From Lotus japonicus (taxonomy: Eukaryota; Streptophyta; Magnoliopsida; Fabales; Fabaceae), in NCBI RefSeq assembly GCF_012489685.1, contig NC_080042.1:55549503-55613502 (forward strand): a stretch of DNA of 64,000 nucleotides, read 5' to 3'. Both the position numbers and the translations under genes were made by a program. The notes beneath the pieces were generated by a model, which saw only the letters and a list, made by a program, of their open reading frames with translations, searched no databases and was not told the DNA's origin. Below, in pieces: positions 1 through 13,400 of this stretch. The first letter of the stretch is position 1; the number at the start of each line of letters is the position of its first letter.

Positions 1-440
1 GAGAAAATATTAATATACATTAGATGTCATAAATACAAGGATTCGTAGTTACTGTAAATATTGTAATTACATAATGATAGTTAACCACTCCTTAGTTAGT
101 CGGTTAGGTAATCATATGGGTTTGTTAGTGGGTTGGTTAGATATTACGGGAGTGAGTGAGTATTATAAATAAGAGGGATTGGTGAGAGTAGTGGCATCTT
201 TGTTAGAAATCCTAAGTTAGAACCACACAACACCACAAAACCTTAGGCTTAAGGCAATGAGTGTGTGTGGTTCTTTATTATATATGCACTTGTGCACTTG
301 CTAATCTAGGCAATGTGGGACTTCTTTGAGTCACCACTTTATTATCTCTATTAATCTTAGAGATCATTTGGGAATTGGGTTTAGCCGTTTAGGAGATATC
401 TTAGCAACCTTCTGTACATTTTTTTACTCATTAATATCAG
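1..440 (+). repeat. Possible LTR-like remnant at the window edge
   Basis: No long reading frame is present. The stretch looks like part of a plant LTR. It has a TATA-like TATTATAAAT at about 161-170, then an untranslated leader-like stretch, and repeated GTTAGT/GTTGGTTAG words before the TATA. I see neither a clear terminus nor a primer-binding site, and the left end is cut by the window. It could also be ordinary AT-rich intergenic DNA. Confidence 0.3.
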
Positions 441-1412
441 GGTTCTATTAGATATACAACTTAAGAGCCTACAAATATTGTATTTACATTATTTCCAATA
501 TGTTCATTAATAATGCTGTATTTTGGTAGCCTCATATTAATGGCTCCAAATTGAATTAATGTTCTTGCATTTCACTTGACATTTAGTGATAAAAAGAGCT
601 TTAAAATGATAGTTCTGAAAACAAGCTGAAAAATGCATTTCAGGTGAAACTTTGTGGTTTGCATCCATTCGAGCTTGCTGTGTCCCTTATGGCAATCCAT
701 CCATAAACTTGTAAGCATTTTTATTCTTGCAATAGAAGTATGGTGCTTGATGGAAAAACATGTTACCTTCTGTTCAGTTCGCAATATTTTCCTTGTCTCT
801 TTCTGGCACCCATTCGGATACATATGTCAAGGGGAAGGGCGAGCGAGAAAGAAAACTGTACCAGCTAGTAATAGCTGCAATGTAGTCTGAATAAATATTA
901 TGTATTGTTGCAGTTATATTACTAGTTAGGGCTCCTTTCCTACCTATTGGTAATTTCCATGAAAAATTAACTTTAGAACTCTGGATGCTTGTGATTTTTC
1001 CAATCAATTATATACATATGATGCTTGAAAATAATCAGAACTACTTGGCATGCAGGAATTAATAAACTTAACAATTGGTTTCTGTGTCATCATCAACGGG
1101 CACTTCTATTGATAATATTGCAATAGTTACACTTGCTTTTGGTATAATCTCAGCTATTGCTCTTTCAAGCTTTGGTAGAGATGATTTACAGGTCAATCCC
1201 ACCGTATTGGTATTTCTCATCCTAAACAGAAAATTCTTTTACTTTTTCCATGGCATTCTGTGTACTTGTTTAATTTTAGAGAAAGTATAGTTGAATGTAC
1301 AAAGGTATGCTAATCATTGATTTCCTGTCACTCAGGGATGCAACCCCATCTGGTCTTGGTCAATTGGATCTTCAATATTAGCTTTTGCTGGTAATTTTCT
1401 TCGCATTTTCCA
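441..1412. other. Unassigned region downstream of the DME-like gene
   Basis: No gene could be identified. On the + strand there are exon-like pieces bounded by plausible AG/GT signals: about 642-711 (ending GTAAGC), 1069-1190 and 1336-1390. The second encodes a hydrophobic stretch (IAIVTLAFGIISAIALSS) and the third is short. They do not join into a frame I recognise, and the last one ends only 23 bp from the stop codon of the opposing DME-like gene. The region most likely contains that gene's 3' UTR. Confidence 0.25.
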
Positions 1413-4400
1413 CTATTCTTGTTTTCTATCTGTTGTCTTTAAATGCAATCTGTTCTGAAGAGGACGAGGTACACGTGTTTGTTGATCAAATCCCCTAACA
1501 CAAATAAATCCTGTAATGAAGCATCAAGTTGTTAATAGGCATGGCTAGATTGAACACTGATACTTAATAGGTGCATATTGGAACTACACTGATTGTAACA
1601 TGTAGATTGGTGTTCATAAAGTTTTCAGAAAACTCTATTGCTTCACTAGTCTTTTTTTTTGAAATTTTGACTAGTCTGATATTGAGTCACGCAGGAATGG
1701 TACACACATTTGGATTTTTCTTTTGATTGGAGAGGGTGATTGCTTGCTCTTGGAATTGTTATGTGGGTGGAGGTGATGATTTAATTTACCTGATACGTGT
1801 TATATGCATGGATCTTGTATAAATTATACTGCCATTTTAAGTGGCGTGGTAGGAAAAGAAATAACACAAACATTTTTAGGTGTCTGCATGCTTACCTCTC
1901 CAAAAGCAATGCTGAATTTCTTGGGTTGTGAGACCTAGTAGACATAAATATTTTGGGTGAGTAACTTTTACCTTCTGGGATATGCTGGTTTAGAATAGAT
2001 ATTAGTAGGTGAGCATTTAGGATTTGTTTCTACCTCTGAAAATTGATGATACAGAGGTCCCAAAGTATACTGTCCTCCTTGGCAAATTCCATATCCATGC
2101 CCTTGGGACATCAATAGGTTGTTTGCTAGATTCATCGTCCGCAAATACCTTAATGATAATAAAAAATGGACCATTTTGGTGAATATTAAAATTTAAAATA
2201 AGGTTATACTTGCTTATTGAACAGTGACAAAACATAGATACACATACCTCATTAACTTGAAAGTAGGTCCCATTTAGTGGAAAGCTTCCTCTTGTTGCTG
2301 TTCGACAAGGTATCTGTATATTGCATAAGGTTTGTGAATTGTGAGAGTTATTTAAGAAAGATAGATGCCAAGAAAATAGTGTCTTTCATCTTTCTGTATC
2401 CAGAAATTAATCTTTACCAGAAGCGTTCCTCTAATTGTTTGTGAATTAGCTTCTCTAATGCTGTTGCATGAAAAGCATGTGTTGTCATTGCACAGGCTGG
2501 TTGAGTCTTGGGATTCACACTTTCTCGCTGGTGGTTCTGTGGAATTAGCAGTTTCACCTAGGGTTCAAATGTCATAAATATGATTGTTAATACGTTTTAA
2601 TGTTATTTTAACTTTTGCAGAGCGTATAAGTAGTACGATCCTGCCTACGCCTCACTGTTAATTCTCAATCTGTCAATTTTAGATGTATTTGTGCATTGAA
2701 ATTAGTAAAAAGATAGCTTTTGGAGACTATTGCCTGTATATATCCACCAATTAAGATTATATGTATCTTGCTAACCTGGTGTCCATATTGCAAGAAGATA
2801 TGGGCTCGGGTCATCAGCTTCTCGTCTATCCATCTGTAAATTTTAGCAAACAAACCATCATTAAAAAAACTCTCTAGCTGATAACTGCATGTTTCAGTAC
2901 AAAGGAGAAAAACTGACCTTTTCCAAGAGAGGGTGTGAATCTGGAAGTTCATATCTGCATTAGTCAGTGAGGTGTTAGTAAGCATCATTGAGACTTGGGT
3001 TCAAAAAACTGGCCTGAACATATTCTAGAGAGTGGCATTTACTTTTATACTTGAGTTATGAAAATGACTATAGTGATGCAACATAAGAAAGCCTCCCATA
3101 AATAGAGATGTTTGGCATATCTTAATGCTTTGCATCGTCATAATACTTAATCTACACAATGATGAAAATCAACTTTGTGAAGGTAAGGATCTAATTTTAT
3201 TCAGGACCTGCACAGCTGTTCAGTTATTGCTTAGTTTTTATAGCTAACCGTAGTGGGTTCATTTTGCTAGTTTGGTCACTTGTAGGTTGCTTACTTGAAA
3301 ACAAAATATGAAGAACATTTGAAGTTTTTTGGTAGATATTTTATCTTGCAGAATTTGTGTTGTGCAAGCAATGCCATATCTACTTACACTTGGTGTTCCG
3401 TTCTTAGCCGACTCACATTCTTCAGTCTTGTTGTAGGAATAGAAGCAGACTCCGGATTCCAGGCAACAATTGCGTTAGAAGAATCACACTCCTTGTATTG
3501 TTGTATGTAGTACTGTACGCTCTTTACAAGCTCTCCGCCATCAATTTTGATAAGGGGAATTTCATCAGGGTCCTCCTTCCAGAAGTCCTCAATGTCACTT
3601 TCTAATGCCTCTGTCCATTGTTGTTCTGGTGTTGCTGGTTCTTCAATGATTGGCTCACACTGCACACGTTCAGGACTTGCTTCTCGGATCAGGTTGTCCT
3701 CAGGGAGAGGTAGAATTACTGGGTTCATGTTGACAGAAGGGTTTCTCTCAGCTATAATGGGTACAGCCATACTCACGATCTGCTTCTCTTCCGGTCCAGG
3801 CAAGGCAAGTCGTGCACTGTACTAAAAGGGTTAGTCCACTTATGAAAATAAAATAAGCCCCTCATACACTTAATACTAGAACAATGCAATTGAAGGAAAA
3901 ACTCAATTTTGCTTGATTGATCTGGTTGCTTAAAGCTTTCTATGATAGGTTTGTGATTAGCTGATAAGAACAACATTTATTACAGAATAATTATACAAGT
4001 ATTGGTGGTGTTCGAGAACCAGTTCTCTCCTACAGATTCTGGAATTTCGAGAGTCCAGCCTCTCTCTAAGACATAACCCGAATTTATGAATGATCTCCCA
4101 TAGGGTACGACTTCCTATTTATAAGTAATCCTAATCAGTTTATTAAAATATAACTGCTATAACTAGACATCAAACACAACTGACTACTAATTATTAACTT
4201 CCCAACTGCCACATAACTGATTACTAACCATTAACTTCCCAACTGCCTGGTAACTACCCTATCAATAGCCTTGAGTTATTTCTTTGAATTTGTTATTTTG
4301 GAGGCTTCAAAAATTGGATGTAGCCTATTGGATCTTCTTTGGGATGTGGGAGATGAGTTGTGACCAGATTTTGGAATTGTCATCTGTCACTCTGTTGATG

Positions 4401-7400
4401 TGATATATATGACACTGTCACTTTGTGCTTTTTTATTTGGATAATCAGTGGGTTTTCATTCACTGGCATCAAGAGTCTAGAACAATGTCAATGCACAGAA
4501 AGAGCCATTGTGGGTTGGCAACTAGTTTTCTAAACTGAATGCACCAATAACCAAAACATGTTGCACTGACTGGAATCATGAAAAGAGGACCAGGACTAAA
4601 AAAATTAAGCCGGAAGATACTGATAACAACATTGAGGATAAGTAGTGCTTGTAAAGGCTCAACATTTGACAGACTGGGGGGCAAAGTATGCATCAAAAGA
4701 GTCTTCACTACGGAGGGGGATGCTGGAGATTTGAGAGGGGTTTAAGTAAATTTTGACAACTGTAAATGTTGAGAGATTTATTTGCATGAAAATTGATGAA
4801 ATACCTAATCTGTCAGCTAATTTATCTTTCAGTCTCATCTGCCGTACCTACCAGCTTATTAAATATCTGTATCTTAAGTCAAACTAGAATATACCTAAGA
4901 ACCTTTTGTTTTGTTTGTCCTTTTTTGTGGTTTCTTTGGTTCTTGCTTCATTCATTTAACTGATATGGTTATTTTATTTTTACATGTTTGCCTGTGTTCT
5001 TTTAATTAGCTATGAATTTAATTATTTTAACTTGATTCTTGTTTTTCACGATTCTGAACAGTTTGATATATAGCTTTGCATGCGTTATGCACTAAGTTGA
5101 TGGCTGTACATATGTAATGCAATTGACTTACTGAGTAGCTAACCTTGCAAAAGCACTTGCGAAATGCCTGCACTCTGCTCGCAAGGGGCATGCATTGCAA
5201 TTTGGTTTACTCTTTGTGCAAAAAACCTACAAATTTGGAGCATCAATTAGTTTTAGCCTCTATCTCTTGCCCTTGAAGTAATGCCATTAAGCCCTTTCCT
5301 GCATATTTTACCAAATGTAGAAAGAAATTATTCATACCTTTCCAAATGTAATCATCTGGTAGTGTAGCTCATACCTGCGTTCCAGTTATATGTTAGTTAC
5401 AGATTTAGCTGTCATAGTAAAACAGTTATTTCTATGCAGATTTTGTGGGGGTTATGATATTACAAAGTTCTTTGATCGAGTTTGCACAATCTGGGCCAGA
5501 GATACTTCTGAACTGACTCCAGCACTGGATACCTACGTAGTACAGCAGTTAGCAGTTTCTATCTGTGCTTTTTTGTTTTTTCTTTACTAGTTGGCATAAG
5601 ATACTTACAGTTCAAGGAGGTGTATTTGAAGTGTTTCAGGAAGTGGCTGGAGAGGGACCCATCCAAGTCTAACTGCTATCCTTCCAACATTGGTGTCAAC
5701 CTTCAAGATATGAGTCATAGTAACATGTTATTCCAATTGCAAGGCTTTTTATGATTTGCATTGGCTAGAAATCTGTGATTGGATTTCAAATAAGTCATAC
5801 CGGGAAAGCAAGATGATGAAGTGTTAGAAGCCGTACACATTCCACACTTTTTAATCCCAATCCCCATATGCTTAGCAGATAGTCCCTGCATTTGATGTTG
5901 CACATGGAAACAATATATAGGAAGAACATGATCAATTTCCATTGTATGCAGATTCTTGCAGTCAGTGTCTGCTATATAGTAACTTCCAAGGATTAACGAC
6001 ACTGGTGAATGATGATACAAGAGTTTGGCTTACTTTGCTTTATCGGGAGGAACATGTCTTAACCATTCAAGATCAATGCTTCCATGTTCTTCAACCAGTC
6101 TGTTAAGGAATGCCTGGGATATAATAGATGTCATTTGTCAAAGCATGTTTTAATCAAAATTCAGTATTCTACAAACTTGATTGGGTCAACATACCTTGAT
6201 TCGCTCTGCTAGCATGTTGTTCATCCCTCGGAATATAATAGCATCAGATATCTCTTTAACCGAGGCACATCTTAATGCTTCATAGTCCAGTGAATCCATT
6301 GTCTCTTGGCTTCTTTCTTTCTTTGTCTCGTTTTCCTGGACCTCCTTTCTTAGCATGTCCCAGTCACCTGCATGCTTTTTCTCAGTGTCAGATTTCTTTT
6401 TCCTTGCTTTTGGAACCTGGAGTTTACTCTCTTTATCTTTTGGGTCTAGAGAATAAACTTGCTTCTGTGCCTTTGGTTCAGCCTGATTATTATCTGAGCA
6501 AACTTGCCTGCTTTCTGCGGATGTTTCACTGTCAAAGCCTACTTCTGCATGCTTAGGAACATTGAAGTAATCATTTATTGCATTTTCTTGCCCTCTGCCC
6601 AGTATTTTTGAAGTATTTAATGATTCTACATGTTGCCTGCCTTCTGATTGTAATGCCTTTTGATCCAGAAGATGATGGTTTGGTGAAAGTTGATTATAAG
6701 TTGTATGAGATCTAGATTGAGAAGTATCTTGTAAAAGGACTGAGTGCTTGCTTATTGGTCCACAAGGGTTCATTGTAGGTAACTCTGGACACCCAATTGT
6801 CCCATTTCCGTACTGCATCTCAGTGGGTTTATCCACACTATCTACCACTTCCCATATGCCAATTCTTCTATAATTGTTTTCTTGAAATTTACTGTGTACC
6901 GAAACAGTTCCAGGGAAACACAACTCTTCACCATTCAATTGTTGTGTGTACGGGTATTGGAGTTGATAGTGAATTGAAGGAGCTGCAGGTGGTTGCTTTT
7001 GGAGATAACCAAAGCTGCTGGGATGATTGAATGCTGAATGGAGTCTGTGACTACTATTTCTGCCTCCTATTGAGCTTTGTTCCACATGTTCTGCTTGTTG
7101 CATCTTTCCATCTTTGGTTCTCTCTTCAAACAGTGACACTCCATTTACACTGTTGTAAAATTCCTGGAACATAGTGGTCTTTCCAACATGTAAAGAATTT
7201 GTTGAAGTAAAAAACTGAACCATGCTGGGTTCACATCTGCTGTTAAGTCCATCTGATTCCGAATTGGATCCTGAGGATGTTATTCTTTTGTCTTGAGTGA
7301 TTGAAGAATCTAGAGAATCTTGTGATGATAAGAACTCTTCCTCTAAGCTCTGATGATTTGGCTTCATTAGACTCTCATTTATCCTTGTGGTTTCACTGTC

Positions 7401-10400
7401 TCTCCAAAGCTCTCTTGGATGATGAGGTGTCTCAAAGTCAAGATAGTAGCTTAGTTGATTTAATGTTGCTCCTCCATATGATATTATTCTGTCATCAGCT
7501 GGATTTACTATTGAGAGTTCTGGTTGTTCAACTAAAGTGTCTATGACAACATCATATGATCCCTTGCTTCTTTTTGGCTTCAGAGGAAACCTTGCTGCTA
7601 GAGACATAAAGGCAGAGCTGCAAACAAGGAAAGAAACATGAAATTTTTGTAGAGCTGCACATCATCTTGTACTAGCATTGGCAGTTTTAGTGAAGCATCC
7701 TGACTGAGGAAAACACCTTTTATTGATATATACGCTTACCTTGAAAGGTGGTCTGAAACATTCTGAGTGAGGAAAACTCCTACTACTGAGTCAACCACAG
7801 ATCCTTTCCACTTTGAAAAGCGTCTATCTCCTGCAGAGTAGAGGTACATTCTATTTTTCAAATCTATGCTGACTAGTGAAAAACTTAGCAATCCAGTAAT
7901 TTTTAATTTCTGTTTTCAGTATAAATCTCATTTTAGTGTCAATATCTGCTGTCCAAAGTCTGTTACTGAAACTTGAGAGGATTTTCTTTGCTGTTTAGAG
8001 TTGTGTCAGAATATTTGGGCTATTACTCGTCTACATGTGAACTTGTGCTAGTAGTGCTAATGCTTGACCAAATATTTAGTAAGACAGGAACAGTTAAGGC
8101 ATTGTTTTCACATTTATTTGATCACATTTCATTATTTAGTATACTATTTTCTACCATACACCTGTCATTCTTACTACTGATATGTTCAAGGTTAATTATC
8201 TTAACTTGCAGGGGAAGACAGGTTTAACATCAGCAAGTATTTGGCTTAATGTTGGGGTATGATGTGTTGTACCTTGAACAAGATGCATCCGGGCAATGAA
8301 TGAATCAACTCGTCCACGAAATACATTTCTTTCCTCTTCCCACCACTTCTCCTTTTCCTTATCAGTTTCTTCAAAGCCTTCACACCCTTCCTTGCCCATC
8401 AACTGTTTCCACATTCTCTCTGTTTCAGTGTCAAGGTCCACTTTTGCCCTTGGTTTTTTCTTAGCAAGTTCAGGTTCCTGGTAGGGTACCATCGAACCAT
8501 CTCCTTTATATTGGACTAGTGCCTTTTGTCCTTCCCCATCTCCTTTATATTGGACAAGTGCCTTTTGTCCTTCCACATCTCCTTTATATGAGACAAGTGC
8601 CATTTGTCCTTCCATCTCGGATGTGTTGCTTTCATTGAGGTTGTGACCATTATTATGTTGCCAAAAGATTTCATCTGTCATGGTGGAATATACCTGGTGT
8701 TGTCTTCCTGAAAATTAAGAAATAGGCAATTATCATTATTTGTTTACTAAGAGAAGTACATTTCCTTATCAGACATGCATTACCTGGACTAGAAAAGCAA
8801 TCACCATGTGATTGTAATCCATTGTTGTCTTCTATTGTTACTTTCTGTGAATCATCTTTAGACACTATTTTTCTGGAAGACCTGCAGACTTTTTCCTGGA
8901 GTCTATTTTCAGTTCTTTTCCTCTTATTTTTCGAGAAACCTTTGGCAAGAATTCCACCATTACAGTGTCCATCCGCTTGGTTCTCAGAGCTGTTGCAATA
9001 TTTTCTCTTGGAACCCTGTTCTTGAATGGAATTGGAGAGAACATTGAAACCCAACTGAAGGGTATTCTGACAAATCAGTTCCCCAGTCTTCTGAGAGTTT
9101 TCAAAACTTGTCTCTGATTGAAAGAGAAAGTTGCCCATTTCTTTTGCATTAATGTATTGCTGCATGCATCCATTATTTCTTTCCTGGTGCAAATCAGAAT
9201 TCCCTTGAGCTGGACCTTTCTCGGTGACTGGAGATTTTACTATCTGCTGTTCTTCTGACAAGAAATGATTATTTACCCTTTCTTCTGATGTAATTTCTTT
9301 GGCCTTGCAGTCTGAAGTGGTAGTAGAAGCTTTTTCATTTGTATGATGGATCTCTTGCTGACTAACTATTCTGCTCTGGCTCTCAAATCTACTATTTTCT
9401 AAGTCAAAATTTAGAGCTTTCCTGCACGATTTTCTAGTTGCAACAGTTGCATCAGAAGATTCTTCTATAACATCAGCACGTGGTGTTGCCGCACTTTTAG
9501 GGACATTCTTCCTCTTCTTGTGTGGAGTCTTCTTAATCTGGGTCTTTTGAGTTGCAGAGTTTGGTTTACTTTTAGGCTTGGCCTCTACAATTACCTTTGG
9601 CCTATGCTTTCTTCGTTTAGGTGCTTTGTGCTCAGGTGTCTTGTTCAGGTCAAAACCTTGGTCACTTCCCTGGTCACATGCGTTGCTGGCAAAACCCTTT
9701 TGATCCTCATATATTGTAGAAATTGCTGCAGATGATGAATCTACAATTTGCTGTAGAAGCCCATTGCAGTATTCCTGAATTTCATTCTCTGTAGATGAAA
9801 CCACGTCTTCTTGTTTGTCTTTCTCGTGACTTGTGCTTTCAGATAATGTGTAAGCGGGCCTCGTACAAAACTGATTGTCCAAGAACTTGAGCTGATCAAT
9901 TGTTTTTGGCATTGAGTGGAGGGAATTGGTGAAACCATCAGTAGCATCAGCTTCTGATATTGGCTCATGGTTCAGATTATACTTAAGGTAAGAATCACCT
10001 GTAAAAGCAGTTTTAGTCATTCAGAATAAAATAAATGATTATGAAAGCTATTATCTGCATTCATTATCAATGTTTATAAATTCATGGTTTTTATGTCCTA
10101 ATGATTGACAACATTATTAGTTTTATGAACTTCGATTGCCTTTAGGGTAATGTGAATGACAGATAATAGTCAAACTTCTCTCTTTTTCTGCTCCCTCTTT
10201 CATTTCATTGCTGTGAATGTTTCAATTAATCGGAATTACAGTAGAAGCCTGGAATTACTGATATAAAAGGGGTATATTAGATTATTTTATGCATATTTAC
10301 TGTCATGGGTTATAAAAATTCCCTAGATATTTAGTTCATTATCGAATCATTTATTAATTTGGAATATTGTTTCTGGATGTTTAGGGGGGCTAGATATGAC

Positions 10401-13400
10401 ATGCAATTGAATAGTTCAGAGCCTGTTTGTTTGAACCCCCCTCCCTAAAAATCATTTTCTTATAACAAAAAGTCGCAAACTTTTAGTTTGCTTAAGTATT
10501 AGGGATAGAAATCAGAATTTGAAAAAAAACTCGGATTTCAATCATTTTAGGGAGGTATTTTGAGTAGCTTTTGATGAAAGTTGCATTTGTATCTATTTAC
10601 TTGAAATAGAAGTTCTTTTTATAATATTAAGTAACCACATGAAAAATAGCTTTTGTCTAGGAAATATAAAAAATAAGTTGTTTTTACACAACTTTAAATT
10701 CACATTTTTTAAGCTTAAACCAATGGACTTATAATATAATATAATTAACAATCTCAAAAGCTCAAGTGTTGTCTAGATACCAGTTGTGTGCATCGTGAAC
10801 GGACTTTTATCTCAATCTATAAGTGCAATTCCTTTTACTTTGGTCTCGAACATTTGTTTTGTATTGGTGTCAACCGATATTCAAACTCAACCTAAGTTAT
10901 TTTGGTAAAGGCATGAGTGGTTTTATAATATATTTCTAATATGCCCCCTTTTACAAGAGCCCTTTAGGTGTGAAATATAGATAGTGCACGCGTATACCTA
11001 ACTTGTGTTGAAACCCAACTTCATACTAGAACGGTGGTGGGAAGAATTAAACTCTAGATTATTTGGTCAAATTATCTCCAATCACCTGGTAATGAACCAA
11101 TTTTTCCAAAAAAACTTACGTTATTAGGTAAAGATACATAAATGAGTTTTATATTCTATTTCTAACAATATGTATCTTATTCAGCTGTCTAATTTTCTGT
11201 GTTTTTCTATTTGAATAATATTGTAAAGTTATGATAACCACAACAACAATTTATCTCTGAATTTGAATTGCAGAAGAAAAGAAGTTACCCGGGGGTATAT
11301 CAGAGAACATGCCCTTCAGTTGGTTTGAAACTGTGCAGTGAATGTCATCGTTGAGCCAGCGGTCTGGGTTGCTATCCATGATTTCAGAATTCCAAGATGG
11401 AATCAGAAGTCCATTTGCCTCTTTATTCACAATGCCTGAAGCTGAATGGATATTGCTTTGTATACCTGCATAGTAGTCATTCACCTCGCTGCTACCCATA
11501 AGTTCAGAATTCCAGGATGGAATCAGAAGTCTATTTGCCTCTTTATTCACAATGCCTGAAGCTGAATAGATATTGCTTTGCACACCTGCATATGAGTCAT
11601 TTACCTCGCTGCTGCCCATAAGTTCAGAATTCCAGGATGGAATCAGAAGTCTATTTGCCTCTTTATTCACAATGCCTGAAGCTGAATGGATATTGCTTTG
11701 TACACCTGCATAGGAGCCATTCACCTCGCTGCTACCCATAAGTTCGGAAGTCCAAGATGGAATCAGAAGTCCATTTGCCTCTTCATTCAAAATGCCTGAA
11801 GCTGAATGGATATTGCTTTGTACACCGGTGTAGGAGTCATTCACCTCGCTGCTACCCATAAGTTCAGAATTCCAGGATGGAATCAGAAGTCTATTTGCCT
11901 CTTTATTCATAATGCCTGAAGCTGAATGGATATTGCTTTGTACACCTGCATAGGAGCGATTCACCTCGCTGCTACTGCCCTGAGGATGAAATTTTGGTAG
12001 CAGTGGACTTCTTGATGCTATGTTATTGCTCGCATCCTTATTGAGCAGTAGTTCCAAGGTATTACTGTTCAGTCCATTGCTCTCATAGTGCCGTGCCTGA
12101 TTGTAGGAGGCTGCAATATGGTTGAGAACACTGTTTCTATCTGCTGTGTTGCCACAAATATTTTTGTGCTCTCCAATTCGACCTGTTTGCCCCATCAGAT
12201 GGAGATTCTGAACTGGTCCATGGTAAAGGGGCAGCATCTCTTGCATGTTATCACGTCCAGGTGCAATATGGTTGAGAACACGGTTTCTATCGGCTGTGTT
12301 GCCACCAAATTTTTTGTGCTCTCCAATTCGACCTGTTTGTCCCATCAGATGGGGATTCTGAACTGGTCCATGGTAAAGGGGCTGCATTTCTTGCATGTTA
12401 TCACTTCCAGGTGCAGTATAGTTGAGAACACTGTTTCTATCGGCTGTGTTGCCACCAAAATATCTGTGCTCTCCAATTCGACCAGTAGGTCCCATCAGAA
12501 GGAGATTCTGAACTTGCCCATTGTAATGTGGCAGCATCTCTTGAATGTTGTCACTTCCAGGTACAGGAAATTCTTGATAATTTAGCCTTCTTATGTGGTT
12601 CACTGGCAAGTTTGATTCTGGATTAGGTCCATATAGAATGAGCTTCTTAGGGGTGATGGGTACCCATGTATTGTTCATTTGAGATTGCTTCTCATCTTGA
12701 CCCAATAGTTGTTTACCGAAGTTCATTATTGAAATCCTGCTAGCCAGAAAAGATATTACTTTTATTAGCTTCCTTTCACTTACACTTGGTATATGTTGAA
12801 TCTATAATGGAGAAAATGGAGAATGTATTAACATGATAGGTGTTATAAAACATCACCTTAAGAGACCTATTTATTCTATTGTTCTAGGTCATTTACTGGT
12901 GTACAATACAAGCCCAGGCCATAAAATGACTGACTATATTTACATTGTTAGTGTGAACTTATGTAAGGAGATTGCAGTAGACAAACAAAATGGAATGGCC
13001 AAGTTTAGTATTTGACTAACAATTAAGCAAGAAACAATCATAAATTTCATTTTATCAATAGTGCTTTACAACAAATTAACACATTTAGGCGGAAGAAAGA
13101 CTTTGAACCCTCATTTCAAAACATAATTAAATCTGGCTATCCTATGATGATCTCCTAAACAAATTTTTGTGTTGTCGTGTATGCCCTATATTGAAATAAC
13201 TTAGAAGAAACTGTTTGAGCTTCAGTTTCTAATTGTTTGAGCTTCAGTTTCTAATGACAGAGCTATGCAGCTTGTTAACAAGTGCATTCATAACATTCTG
13301 AGCTATGTGCAATACCACATGGTCTTGTTCCACAACTTAAGTGACATTGTAATTTATCAGTCCAACTATTAGGGTATTAAATAGCAATTAGCATATGATA

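Noticed and set aside
12088..12585. 165-aa repetitive + strand ORF
   Set aside because: Shadow of the 150-bp coding repeat of the DME-like gene on the opposite strand.
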